DNA of 64,000 nt, from assembly GCA_947488295.1 (NCBI GenBank), contig CANKYU010000001.1, forward strand, positions 1,166,183-1,230,182, in the 5' to 3' direction. The notes under the pieces are model-generated. The model was not told the origin of the DNA. It saw only the letters and a program-made list of their open reading frames with translations, and did no database searches. This document shows, piece by piece, positions 43,945 to 52,216 of this stretch (its first letter is position 1; every line of letters begins with the position of its first letter). The stretch comes from an uncultured Anderseniella sp. Lineage in GTDB: Bacteria > Pseudomonadota > Alphaproteobacteria > Rhizobiales > Aestuariivirgaceae. The position numbers and the translations under genes were made by a program.

Positions 43945-44853
43945 GTGACGGATCAGAATCTGGGGCAGCAAAAGCGCCGCGACAACCGTGGCGTCTTCTA
44001 CATCGGGACAGGCGTGATGTGCGCCGTTGCCGTGACCCTGGCAGGTTGTTCGGGCACATCGAACAAGCACGGCCCGTTTGCCGGCACCAGCCAAAGAAAG
44101 CTCCTGGAAGCTGAACAGGCCAAGTTGGAGAAATCCGAACGGGCGCGCAAAACAGCTGTTCGAAAGCTTGCCGTGGCGTTGGCCGCCAACAAAGCCAAAC
44201 ACAAAAAGCTGCTGGCTGCACAACGTGCGGCCAGGAAGTACCGCGCAGAACTTGTAGCAGCCCACAAAGATGTTTCGAATCCGGAAACGAGGCTTGCCGA
44301 GGCAAAGGCGTCGCAGGTCAAAGCGGTAGAAGAGCAAAGTGCCTTGCGACAGTCCGAACAATTGGTCGAAAGCCTCAAAACCAAGCTCGCCAGGTCCAGC
44401 AAGGAACGCGATGCCCTGAAAGCTCAACTGGATGAGGCACGAAAAGAGGCAGCGAAACCTGAAGGTAGAATGTTGGCTGCAACGTCTCAGGAGGAAAAAG
44501 CGGCAAAGCAGCGGATCGAGCAACTGGGCGCCCGGATAGAGTCCGTCGAGAGCGAAAAACGTGCACTGAAACTAAAGTGCGAACGCGTGCTGCAGCAGGC
44601 AGCGAAGTTGGATGATGAGCTCGGACAGTCGCGTACCAAACGTGAAATGCTGAACAAAAAACTACTGGCGTCGCTGGAAAAGATCGAGTCGATTTCGACA
44701 CAGCATACTCAGGCGGAACAAGCCGCCGCCAAGGAAGCAAAAGCACTGCGCGATCAACTGGCAAAGGCAAAACAGCAAGTTTCCGAGGCCCAGGCCGAAG
44801 CAAATTCCGCGCCTAATGATTCCACAACCGACAATCAGTGCAGCAACCACTAA
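43945..44853 (+). CDS. coiled-coil lipoprotein
   Basis: 302 aa if GTG 43945 is used; TTG 43900 is also open and the start is not certain. A basic N terminus, a hydrophobic stretch and a lipobox (VTLAGC, Cys about residue 36) predict a lipoprotein. The rest, about residues 50-290, is almost entirely charged heptad-like coiled coil rich in Lys, Glu, Ala and Gln (for example KLLEAEQAKLEKSERARK). It resembles SMC- or PspA-like coils only in composition. A structural or scaffold role at the membrane is possible. Neighbours are the rutR remnant and, convergently, a di-heme peroxidase. Confidence 0.6.
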   Translation: MTDQNLGQQKRRDNRGVFYIGTGVMCAVAVTLAGCSGTSNKHGPFAGTSQRKLLEAEQAKLEKSERARKTAVRKLAVALAANKAKHKKLLAAQRAARKYRAELVAAHKDVSNPETRLAEAKASQVKAVEEQSALRQSEQLVESLKTKLARSSKERDALKAQLDEARKEAAKPEGRMLAATSQEEKAAKQRIEQLGARIESVESEKRALKLKCERVLQQAAKLDDELGQSRTKREMLNKKLLASLEKIESISTQHTQAEQAAAKEAKALRDQLAKAKQQVSEAQAEANSAPNDSTTDNQCSNH

Positions 44854-44926
44854 ACAAAGAAGCGCGACACACTCCGGTAGACAGTCGGTCGATCATTAGG
44901 AAACTAAGTTCTTGCGGGTGACCTAA

Positions 44927-44945
44927 AGTCTGTCTCTTACAGACT
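44927..44945. terminator. hairpin between convergent lipoprotein and peroxidase genes
   Basis: AGTCTGT (44927-44933) and ACAGACT (44939-44945) with a 5-base loop, perfect 7 bp. It lies in the 207-bp spacer of two convergent genes. No strong T-run on either side, so the role is uncertain. Confidence 0.4.
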
Positions 44946-45060
44946 CAGAAGCCATGAAGCTTCCGATGGTCAAATCGAGTGGTCATGGGACTTTTGATTG
45001 TCTGTTTTCTTGGCGAGCTAAGAGCCGTATCAGTTCTTCATTGTGGCTGGCACGGCAGCA

Positions 45061-46914
45061 TCAGAAAATCTTCTCGTCATACTGTTTTTGCAGGGCCTGG
45101 AACTCCCGCCAGCGGCTTTCGGCTTCTGCCCAGTCGTCGGTTGCCACTGCGTCTCCCACCGCCTGCAGCGTGTTGGACATCTGGTGGACCATGGGGTGTG
45201 CGGAAGGGTTGCCCATGGTATCTGCATCTGCAGCCAGTTCTGGCGCAACCGTATCGATGAGAATCGCAATGTGCTTGGCGTCGCGGGCAGGCAACAAGGT
45301 GTTGAGAGTGGATGCAAATGTCGTCAACTCCTCAAACGCCAGCCGGAACTCACTGTCTTCGCCGGCAAACACCTGATAGGGCTGCTCGCCATCTCCAACG
45401 GCTTTCAGGTAAGCGGTCAGGTCAGCGCGTTGTACATCATCAAGTCCCAGCGACTTTTTCTCATTGAACCAATTCACAACGCTTGCCAGTGTCGGTAGCG
45501 AACCGTCGTGCATATATGGCGCGCTGAAATTGATATTGCGTAGGGTCGGCGTCTCAAAGGCCGTCGCCGTACCGCCAGGGAAAGGCGGTTCGGAGCTGCC
45601 GATGTCGTAGGTCTTGCCATCGCGGAAGTTGCGATCAGGAATATGGCAGGTGGAGCAGGCCCGCCCGTTCAAGCCTTCGAATGGTGTGTTGAACAAGGTC
45701 TCACCGCGTTTGGCTGCATCCAAAGCCAGCTTGGTCAGTTTGCCTGTGCGATCAATCTTCGGATTGGGCAGAAAATCGAATTGCCGCATATAGGCGACCA
45801 GCGCGTCGAGCTGGAATGGTGTTGGTTCCTTACCTGCAAATTCCGTGACAATCACGTTGCGGGTAAAGCGGCGCAGACTGGGCTCGCGTCCGTCACGGCC
45901 ATAAGGGGCGGTAAACCGTAAGCCGCGCAGCGACGGTGTATCCAGATGGTCATCGGTGCGGTCGTTGAACAGCGGATTGAAAAAGGCACTGTCGACATCC
46001 ATGCCGCCGGCACGATGGCTCAGGCCCGGAATGAAGAAATCCCGGTTTACATCCGAGCGGTTGTGACAGGTTGAGCAGGCAATCCCCAGTTCGCGCGCCG
46101 GATTGCCGAAAATCTGGGAGCTGTCGAACAGCATGTCACCATAGGCGACCAGCGGAAGGTTGGCTTCATCCTCGCCTGCCTCTTCGAACTGCAGCACCAG
46201 CCGGGGCAGCTGTCGTTGATCGGCAATATTTGATCCCGGTGGCAAGGTGGCAGGCAGGTCAATTGTCTTTCCCTTCGCAATCGCGGTTTCGGGAATTGCG
46301 CTCAACCGGCTACGGTCGGCAAAATCGGCTGGCGCATAATTGGCAGTCAGATAGGTCTCAATGGTGGCGCGCGCTCCGGCAAAAAGATCAGTGTCGGGAT
46401 TGAGCGCTTTGGTGCCCAGAGACTTGCGGAACCCCAGCGCCGATTTCAATTCCAGCCAAGCCAGATTCAAATTACGGAAAGCGTCGAGATCGGCTGCCTT
46501 GATACCATCTTCGAATGCACGAAACAGCGCTCGAGCCTGCGCGACATCCGACTCAGCCTCAACTGTTCCCATGTTTTTTGTGGCTGCAGCCAGATGACCC
46601 AAAATTTTCCGGTGGATCGCTGTCGTGGCAGCTTCAAACATCGCTTGCCGATCCTTGGCAGCCAGGGCTGTACGCAAGGCGGCCTGCTCGGCTGCGTTCA
46701 GGCGTGATAGAGCTGGAACGTCAACAGTGCCGCCTTTGGCGGGGTTTTCCCAGCTGTACCTGATCTTTTGCCAGGGCACTGGGCTAAGATTGCCGAGGAA
46801 CAGGGTCGTTCGATAAGCGGCAGCTTCGGGTGCCCAAGGTGCCTGTTTCACCTCGGCGGCAAGGCCAACTGATGGCAAAATCATCAGCGCCAGAACTGTC
46901 AGGATACGTTTCAT
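45061..46914 (-). CDS. di-heme cytochrome c peroxidase / MauG-family protein with N-terminal extension
   Basis: 617 aa. Signal peptide MKRILTVLALMILPSVGLAA; the mature protein is periplasmic. Haem-binding CxxCH motifs are CSTCH at 280-284 and CSTCH at 420-424, with the family segments TPSLRGLRFTAPYGRDGR and TPTLRNINFSAPYMHDGSLP, each carrying likely distal or bridging residues. Standard bacterial CcpA proteins have about 330-350 residues; here about 250 residues precede the first haem, mostly helical and of no family I know, and 60 follow. It may reduce H2O2 or oxidise a protein or organic substrate, as in MauG-like enzymes. It lies in the island between the rutR repeats. Confidence 0.85.
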   Translation of the reverse strand: MKRILTVLALMILPSVGLAAEVKQAPWAPEAAAYRTTLFLGNLSPVPWQKIRYSWENPAKGGTVDVPALSRLNAAEQAALRTALAAKDRQAMFEAATTAIHRKILGHLAAATKNMGTVEAESDVAQARALFRAFEDGIKAADLDAFRNLNLAWLELKSALGFRKSLGTKALNPDTDLFAGARATIETYLTANYAPADFADRSRLSAIPETAIAKGKTIDLPATLPPGSNIADQRQLPRLVLQFEEAGEDEANLPLVAYGDMLFDSSQIFGNPARELGIACSTCHNRSDVNRDFFIPGLSHRAGGMDVDSAFFNPLFNDRTDDHLDTPSLRGLRFTAPYGRDGREPSLRRFTRNVIVTEFAGKEPTPFQLDALVAYMRQFDFLPNPKIDRTGKLTKLALDAAKRGETLFNTPFEGLNGRACSTCHIPDRNFRDGKTYDIGSSEPPFPGGTATAFETPTLRNINFSAPYMHDGSLPTLASVVNWFNEKKSLGLDDVQRADLTAYLKAVGDGEQPYQVFAGEDSEFRLAFEELTTFASTLNTLLPARDAKHIAILIDTVAPELAADADTMGNPSAHPMVHQMSNTLQAVGDAVATDDWAEAESRWREFQALQKQYDEKIF

Positions 46915-47014
46915 GCTAGCTCCGCGTTATGTTACTGCTGGCCATGCCGACAAGCTGACCGTCAATCCAGATCGCCTGGTCATTCAGGAATGAACCGATT
47001 GTGTTGAACCTATT

Positions 47015-47055
47015 GGCCGGGGTTGTGTCTGTATTTGAGACATCTCCCCCCGGCC
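47015..47055. other. long two-part hairpin between the TAXI and peroxidase genes
   Basis: The outer stem GGCCGGGG (47015-47022) pairs with CCCCGGCC (47048-47055) and the inner stem TGTCT (47026-47030) with AGACA (47038-47042). It lies downstream of the TAXI gene on the minus strand and 100 bases upstream of the peroxidase start. It could end the TAXI mRNA or act as a leader structure. The rest of 46915-47187 holds no gene. Confidence 0.45.
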
Positions 47056-47187
47056 TGCTCGGTCAGGATAACCTGGACACCCACGCGCATTTGCAACCGG
47101 ACAAGACGCCAGGACCGGTTTTCCCCTGACCAGGTTGTCTTCCGCATGTTTCCTGATGAGCCCTGCAGTACACATGGGTTCTGCGCG

Positions 47188-48369
47188 CTACTGCTTTTCC
47201 GACCAGTCTTTGTAGCTGAGATAAAGCTTCAAGAGTTCATTCGGAGAGTATTTCTTGTTTGTGGTCGTCTGGACCAGTTTCACAAAGGCGGCAAATTCCG
47301 AGTTCTTGTTGACTTCCGGTTTAAATCCGGTGGGTGTCACCTTGCGCGATGCCACGGCCTGGCGAATGATTTTCTCTGCCGGCCCGTACTGCTGCCAGCC
47401 CTTCACCTCTCCGGTGAAGTCCAGCTTCTGCCATACGTCCTTGCGTGACGCTGTGGACAGTTGGTCAAACTTGCTGATGAACGTTCTGATGAACCGGGTG
47501 ACATTGGCATAACGCGCGGTTTTGTCCGCCCAGTTATACACCGCCAGTATGGCAGCCATTCTGGCGGTCTCAACAGGCTTGCCCGGCGGCACCAGGTTTG
47601 GATAATCCTCGGCAGTCAGAGGGTCTGGAAAATAGGTCCGCAAAACGGTTTTCGTCATTGGCACCGGCAGGAAATGCAGGTCTGAACCGGCCTTGATCTT
47701 GCGCAGTTTCGATGATGGTTTACGTGTTACCACAACCATGGCCGCGGCCTTGCCGTCTCGCACCTGTTCCACACCTTCCTTGAATTCGACATGGATGAGT
47801 TTGACCTTCAGGCGGAGATCGCGGAGCAGCGTCAACGCGCTCATCTCATTGCCGGTGCCAGGCCGCCCGACGATTATGGTTTGACCGTTCAACTGCTTGA
47901 CGTCGGTGTACTTTGTATTGGCCAGAATATGTAGCTGCTCATCATACAGTTTGGTGACGTATTTGAGCCTGTTCCTGGCACCGGGCAGTATGCCGCGCTG
48001 TTCCATGTGCCGCATGACATCGGAATGAACCATGCCAACATCGATGCCCTTCAGGAAAAGCAGATCCTCAATATTCTGCAGCGATCCGTAGCCAATGACC
48101 GGCAATACACGCAGTTCGCTTTTGACGTCGAGAACGCTGGCAAGATCGCCGGCTAGTTGCTGATAGGTGTTGGAAACGCCGTCCACGCCACCGGTGATGA
48201 GCGTGACCTTGCCGGCGTTCGCTCTTTCGCGGATGGCGGCTTCTGACTGATCCTGGGCGCTGGCTGGTGCGCTGCTCAATACCGGCGCGAGCATGATCAA
48301 CCAGAGGCCTGCAAGAAGCAGGACAAATGGCTTCAGTTTCGGGAGTTGGGAGCCTTTAAGATAAAGCAT
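47188..48369 (-). CDS. TAXI-family TRAP transporter solute receptor, orphan
   Basis: 393 aa from ATG 48369 (GAAGAGG ahead of it; a TTG at 48384 is also open). Basic N terminus and signal peptide ending near ASAQDQ. The mature protein follows the TAXI pattern: VTLITGGVDGVSNTYQQLAG, LRVLPVIGYGSLQNIEDLLF, then VGMVHSDV and LNGQTIIVGRPGTGNE. TAXI receptors deliver ligands to a fused 4TM-12TM TRAP permease, but no permease gene is present within this window. The C terminus (residues 280-393) is longer than usual. It may serve a distant permease or have another binding role. Confidence 0.85.
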   Translation of the reverse strand: MLYLKGSQLPKLKPFVLLLAGLWLIMLAPVLSSAPASAQDQSEAAIRERANAGKVTLITGGVDGVSNTYQQLAGDLASVLDVKSELRVLPVIGYGSLQNIEDLLFLKGIDVGMVHSDVMRHMEQRGILPGARNRLKYVTKLYDEQLHILANTKYTDVKQLNGQTIIVGRPGTGNEMSALTLLRDLRLKVKLIHVEFKEGVEQVRDGKAAAMVVVTRKPSSKLRKIKAGSDLHFLPVPMTKTVLRTYFPDPLTAEDYPNLVPPGKPVETARMAAILAVYNWADKTARYANVTRFIRTFISKFDQLSTASRKDVWQKLDFTGEVKGWQQYGPAEKIIRQAVASRKVTPTGFKPEVNKNSEFAAFVKLVQTTTNKKYSPNELLKLYLSYKDWSEKQ

Positions 48370-48667
48370 TGGTGACCTCTTCAATGCAGGAGCAGCATTA
48401 TAGCCCCCCAGTGAAAAGTTCTCAGAATGCGTCCCTATTGGTTACGTATCGGCAACAGAATCAACCTGTGATTGAGTTGACGTTTCGTCATATCGCAGCA
48501 TCAAATGGCATAAATATGACGGAGTAGGCGGCACCTAAGAAAGCACTGACCTTCCCGATGATGCCCAAACAGATGTCTCAATCTGTCCGGAAGGCCCGCT
48601 GCTCCCGAGATACACACCGGTAATCGCAGTATTTGGCACACAGCGGACATCAGGCGTGTCGCGCTGA
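48370..48667. other. non-coding spacer upstream of the TAXI gene
   Basis: No gene is supported here. It contains a perfect inverted repeat CGTCATAT (48486-48493) and ATATGACG (48514-48521) with a 20-base centre, in the leader of the TAXI gene, of unknown role. The rest shows nothing recognisable. Confidence 0.4.
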
Positions 48668-48839
48668 ATGTCTACCATGGGCTCGAAGCAGCCACAGCGG
48701 ACTGTGCGAACCCATAAACCAGATTTTACGGTTTCAACCCGTCCAGGAACAACTTCTCAAGATAGCGCGCGGCGTCCTCGAAACGGCCTTCGCCCGACTT
48801 GGCCGGTCCCAGAACCGCGCGCACCTGGACGTCGAAGTC
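48668..48839. repeat. right copy of the 172-bp direct repeat (3' end of rutR)
   Basis: Bases 48726-48839 are the last 38 codons of rutR and 48668-48725 are its downstream flank. See the left copy at 43606-43777. Together they enclose about 4.9 kb with unrelated genes. Confidence 0.7.
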
Positions 48840-49415
48840 GGCATAGTGCTGGGTTGTTGCCCAGATCGAGAAGATCAGGTGGTGCGGATCGCACTTGGCC
48901 AGCCGTCCATCCTTCATCCAGCCACGCATGATTTTGGCCTTTTCATCCACCAGGGATTTCAGGTCACTCATCTCTTCCTGAATGTGCGGCGCGCCGCGCA
49001 GGATCTCGTTGGTGAACAGCCGGCCTTCGCGCGGATAGTCGCGCGCCATTTCCAGCTTGCGCCTGATGTAGGAGCAGATCTCCGACAGAGGATCGCCGTC
49101 GGCGCTCATCTCGCGCAGCGGATCAAGCCAGGTGTCCAGAAGCCGCCCGATCAGCAGGCGGTGGATCGCCTCCTTGGTGCGGAAATAGTACAGCAGGTTG
49201 GGCTTTGACATGCCGGCGGCCTTGGCGATCTGGTCGATGGTTGACCCGCGAAATCCGTGCACTGAAAACACATCGAGAGCGGCGTCGAGAATACGGTCTT
49301 CCTTCTCCTGCTGGATGCGGGTGCGTTTGCGGGTTTCTGCGGCTCTGGGCTTGGCCAAGCGATGTTTCTCCTGCGAGGGCGGCTTTAATACCGGAGTGCG
49401 GCCCTGAGCGCTCAT
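48726..49415 (-). CDS. rutR: TetR-family pyrimidine regulator, RutR-like
   Basis: 229 aa. TetR helix-turn-helix: RILDAALDVFSVHGFRGSTI and DQIAKAAGMSKPNLLYYFRT, the RutR form with NLLYYF. The ligand domain has RLLDTWLDPLREMSADGDPL, RGAPHIQEEM and FSIWATTQHYADFD, as in RutR, which binds uracil (and thymine) and then releases DNA. It starts 79 bases from the divergent ureidopropionase gene, with a RutR-like palindrome between them. Sites also lie before preT and the BMP operon. It therefore likely represses all pyrimidine genes here in the absence of uracil. Confidence 0.9.
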   Translation of the reverse strand: MSAQGRTPVLKPPSQEKHRLAKPRAAETRKRTRIQQEKEDRILDAALDVFSVHGFRGSTIDQIAKAAGMSKPNLLYYFRTKEAIHRLLIGRLLDTWLDPLREMSADGDPLSEICSYIRRKLEMARDYPREGRLFTNEILRGAPHIQEEMSDLKSLVDEKAKIMRGWMKDGRLAKCDPHHLIFSIWATTQHYADFDVQVRAVLGPAKSGEGRFEDAARYLEKLFLDGLKP

Positions 49416-49450
49416 TTTACATCTTGAGGAACGATGTGAAACCTGTAATC

Positions 49451-49467
49451 TTTACCAATTGATCAAA
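49451..49467. promoter_or_regulatory. RutR-like operator in the rutR / ureidopropionase spacer
   Basis: TTTACCAATTGATCAAA, centred 35 bases before the ureidopropionase start (49494) and 43 bases before rutR. It shares TTTACCAATTGAT with the preT site. It suggests autoregulation and control of the catabolic operon. Confidence 0.7.
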
Positions 49468-49493
49468 TTTTTCAATGTTGCACGGGATATGAA

Positions 49494-50744
49494 ATGACAG
49501 CACCTGGTGAAAACCTGCGTATCAATGGCGACCGTCTCTGGGACACCATTCATGAGATGGCCAAGATCGGGCCCGGTGTCGCAGGTGGCTCCAACCGCCA
49601 GACGGTGACCGATGAGGATGGTGAAGGCCGCAAGCTGTTTCAGAGCTGGTGCGAGGAGGCCGGCTGCACCATGGGTGTCGACCAGATGGGCACCATGTTC
49701 ATGCGGCGGGAAGGAATCGACCCGGATGCCCTGCCGGTCTATGTGGGATCGCATCTCGACACGCAGCCTACAGGTGGCCGCTATGACGGCGTGCTGGGTG
49801 TGCTGGCAGGACTTGAGATTGTTCGGACCCTGAATGATCTCAACATCAAGACAAAGCATCCCATTGTGGTGACCAACTGGACCAATGAGGAGGGTGCGCG
49901 TTTTGCACCGCCAATGCTGGCGTCAGGCGTGTTTGCAGATGTCCACAAACAGGACTGGGCCTATGCAATAGAAGATGCCGAGGGCAAGAAGTTCGGTGAT
50001 GAACTGGAGCGCATTGGATGGCGCGGTGATGAAGAGGTCGGCGCCCGCAAGATGAAGGCGTTCTTCGAACTGCACATCGAACAGGGCCCCATCCTGGAAG
50101 CAGAAGACGTGGATATCGGTGTGGTCACTCATGGCCAGGGCTTGTCGTGGACGCAATTGACGGTGCACGGCAAGGATGCGCATACCGGCTCGACACCGAT
50201 GCCGATGCGCAAGAATGCCGGCCTCGGCATGGCCCGCATTCTCGACCTGGTCGACGAGATCGCCTGGTCGCACAAGCCTGATGCCGTTGGTGCTGCCGGT
50301 CATATCGAGGTCTATCCCAACTCCAGGAATGTCATTCCGGGCAAGGTGGTGTTCACGGTTGATTTTCGTTCGCCCAACCTTGCGACGATCCAGGACATGG
50401 AGCAGCGCCTGGCGACAGGTGCGAAGAAAATCTGCGATGACATGGGTCTCAGTGTGGAGATCGAGAAAATCGGCGGCTTTGATCCGGTGGAATTCGACGA
50501 GGCTTGCGTGCAGGCGATCCGCAGTGCGGCTGAACGGCTGGGCTATTCCCACCGCAATATCATTTCAGGGGCAGGCCATGATGCATGCTGGATCAACAAG
50601 GTGGCGCCGACGGCCATGGTGATGTGTCCCTGCGTCGGCGGTCTGAGCCACAATGAGGCTGAAGAGATTTCCAAGGAATGGTCGACGGCCGGTGCGGAAG
50701 TGTTGTTTCACGCCGTTGTCGAAACTGCTGAAATTATCGGGTGA
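49494..50744 (+). CDS. beta-ureidopropionase / N-carbamoyl amino acid amidohydrolase (M20 family)
   Basis: 416 aa. Metal-site motifs: VYVGSHLDTQPTGGRYDGVL (His and Asp), TNWTNEEGARFAPPMLASG (Glu pair), FFELHIEQGPILE (His) and a late His in GLSHNEAEE. The dimer-lobe residues HTGSTPMPMRKNAG and NVIPGKVVFTVDFRSP are as in HyuC and bacterial beta-alanine synthases. In this cluster it should split N-carbamoyl-beta-alanine to beta-alanine, CO2 and ammonia. It lies 14 bases before the dihydropyrimidinase gene. Confidence 0.92.
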   Translation: MTAPGENLRINGDRLWDTIHEMAKIGPGVAGGSNRQTVTDEDGEGRKLFQSWCEEAGCTMGVDQMGTMFMRREGIDPDALPVYVGSHLDTQPTGGRYDGVLGVLAGLEIVRTLNDLNIKTKHPIVVTNWTNEEGARFAPPMLASGVFADVHKQDWAYAIEDAEGKKFGDELERIGWRGDEEVGARKMKAFFELHIEQGPILEAEDVDIGVVTHGQGLSWTQLTVHGKDAHTGSTPMPMRKNAGLGMARILDLVDEIAWSHKPDAVGAAGHIEVYPNSRNVIPGKVVFTVDFRSPNLATIQDMEQRLATGAKKICDDMGLSVEIEKIGGFDPVEFDEACVQAIRSAAERLGYSHRNIISGAGHDACWINKVAPTAMVMCPCVGGLSHNEAEEISKEWSTAGAEVLFHAVVETAEIIG

Positions 50745-50758
50745 GAGGGTAAGAAATC

Positions 50759-52216
50759 ATGGCCAGTACAGTCATCAAGGGCGGCACAATCGTTACCGCC
50801 GACCTGACCTACAAGTCGGACGTCAAGATTGAGGGCGGCAAGATCGTCGCCATTGGCAGCGGGCTTGACGGCGACAAGACGCTGGACGCCACAGGCTGTT
50901 ACGTCATGCCGGGCGGGATTGACCCGCATACGCACCTGGAAATGCCGTTCATGGGGACTTACTCGTCGGACGATTTTGAAAGCGGCACCCGGGCAGCCCT
51001 GTCGGGCGGCACCACCATGGTCGTCGATTTTGCGCTGCCGTCGCCCGACCAGTCACTGCTGGAAGCCATCCAGATGTGGGACAACAAGTCGGGCCGCGCA
51101 AACTGCGACTATTCCTTCCATATGGCGATCACCTGGTGGAGCGAGCAGGTGTTCAATGAAATGGAGACCGTGGTCCGGGACAAGGGCATCAACACGTTCA
51201 AGCACTTCATGGCCTACAAGGGCGCGCTCATGGTCGATGACGACGAGATGTATTCGTCATTCCAGAGGTGTGCCGAACTTGGCGCCATGCCGCTGGTGCA
51301 TGCGGAAAACGGTGACGTTGTCGCGCAATTGCAGGCCAAGCTGATGGCTGAAGGTAATAACGGTCCTGAAGCCCACGCCTATTCTCGTCCGCCGGAAGTG
51401 GAAGGCGAGGCGACCAACCGCGCCATCATGATTGCCGATATGGCAGGCGTTCCGCTTTATGTCGTGCATACGTCCTGCGAACAGTCTCACGAAGCCATCC
51501 GCCGCGCCCGGCAAAAGGGTATGCGGGTGTACGGTGAGCCGCTGATCCAGCATCTGACACTGGATGAAAGCGAGTATGCCCATGCCGATTGGGATCATGC
51601 CGCGCGCCGGGTGATGTCGCCGCCGTTCCGCAACAAGAAGCACCAGGATTCACTGTGGGCAGGCCTGCAGGCAGGCTCGCTGCAGGTAGTGGCAACCGAT
51701 CACTGCGCCTTTACCACCGAACAGAAGCGGTTCGGGGTTGGCGACTTTACCCAGATCCCCAACGGCACCGGCGGCCTTGAAGACAGGATGCCGATGTTGT
51801 GGACGTACGGGGTCAAGACCGGCCGGTTGACGATGAACGAGTTCGTCGCGGTGACGTCGACCAATATCGCCAAAATTCTCAACGTCTACCCGAAGAAGGG
51901 AGCCGTCCTAGTGGGATCTGACGCCGACCTTGTGGTGTGGGATCCGAGCCTGAAGAAAACCATCACCGCGGACAAGCAGCAGTCGGCCATCGACTATAAT
52001 GTGTTTGAGGGCAAGAAAGTCGAAGGCCTGCCGAGATACACCCTGACCAGGGGCCAGGTGGCGATTGAAGAAGGGGCCATCAAGACACAGGAAGGCCATG
52101 GTGAGTTCGTCAAGCGCGAGCCGTTTCAGGCGGTCAACAAGGCGCTTTCCGAGTGGAAGCAGATTACCGCGCCGCGCAAGGTGCAGCGTACGGGAATTCC
52201 GGCGAGCGGCGTTTGA
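50759..52216 (+). CDS. dihydropyrimidinase (D-hydantoinase)
   Basis: 485 aa amidohydrolase barrel. The metal centre is visible: GGIDPHTHLEMPFMG (HxH), the carboxylated lysine in KHFMAYKGALMVDD, HAENGDV (His), VVHTSCEQSHEAIRR (His) and ATDHCAFTTEQKR (Asp). It opens dihydrouracil or dihydrothymine to the N-carbamoyl beta-amino acid, the step between PreTA and the ureidopropionase. The stop overlaps the ABC ATPase start by one base (TGATG). Confidence 0.95.
   Translation: MASTVIKGGTIVTADLTYKSDVKIEGGKIVAIGSGLDGDKTLDATGCYVMPGGIDPHTHLEMPFMGTYSSDDFESGTRAALSGGTTMVVDFALPSPDQSLLEAIQMWDNKSGRANCDYSFHMAITWWSEQVFNEMETVVRDKGINTFKHFMAYKGALMVDDDEMYSSFQRCAELGAMPLVHAENGDVVAQLQAKLMAEGNNGPEAHAYSRPPEVEGEATNRAIMIADMAGVPLYVVHTSCEQSHEAIRRARQKGMRVYGEPLIQHLTLDESEYAHADWDHAARRVMSPPFRNKKHQDSLWAGLQAGSLQVVATDHCAFTTEQKRFGVGDFTQIPNGTGGLEDRMPMLWTYGVKTGRLTMNEFVAVTSTNIAKILNVYPKKGAVLVGSDADLVVWDPSLKKTITADKQQSAIDYNVFEGKKVEGLPRYTLTRGQVAIEEGAIKTQEGHGEFVKREPFQAVNKALSEWKQITAPRKVQRTGIPASGV

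Noticed and set aside
48633-49208. Open frame on the plus strand across rutR
   Set aside because: It is the reverse frame of rutR; RutR motifs on the minus strand are decisive. The similar frame at 43571-43816 is likewise the reverse of the rutR relic.
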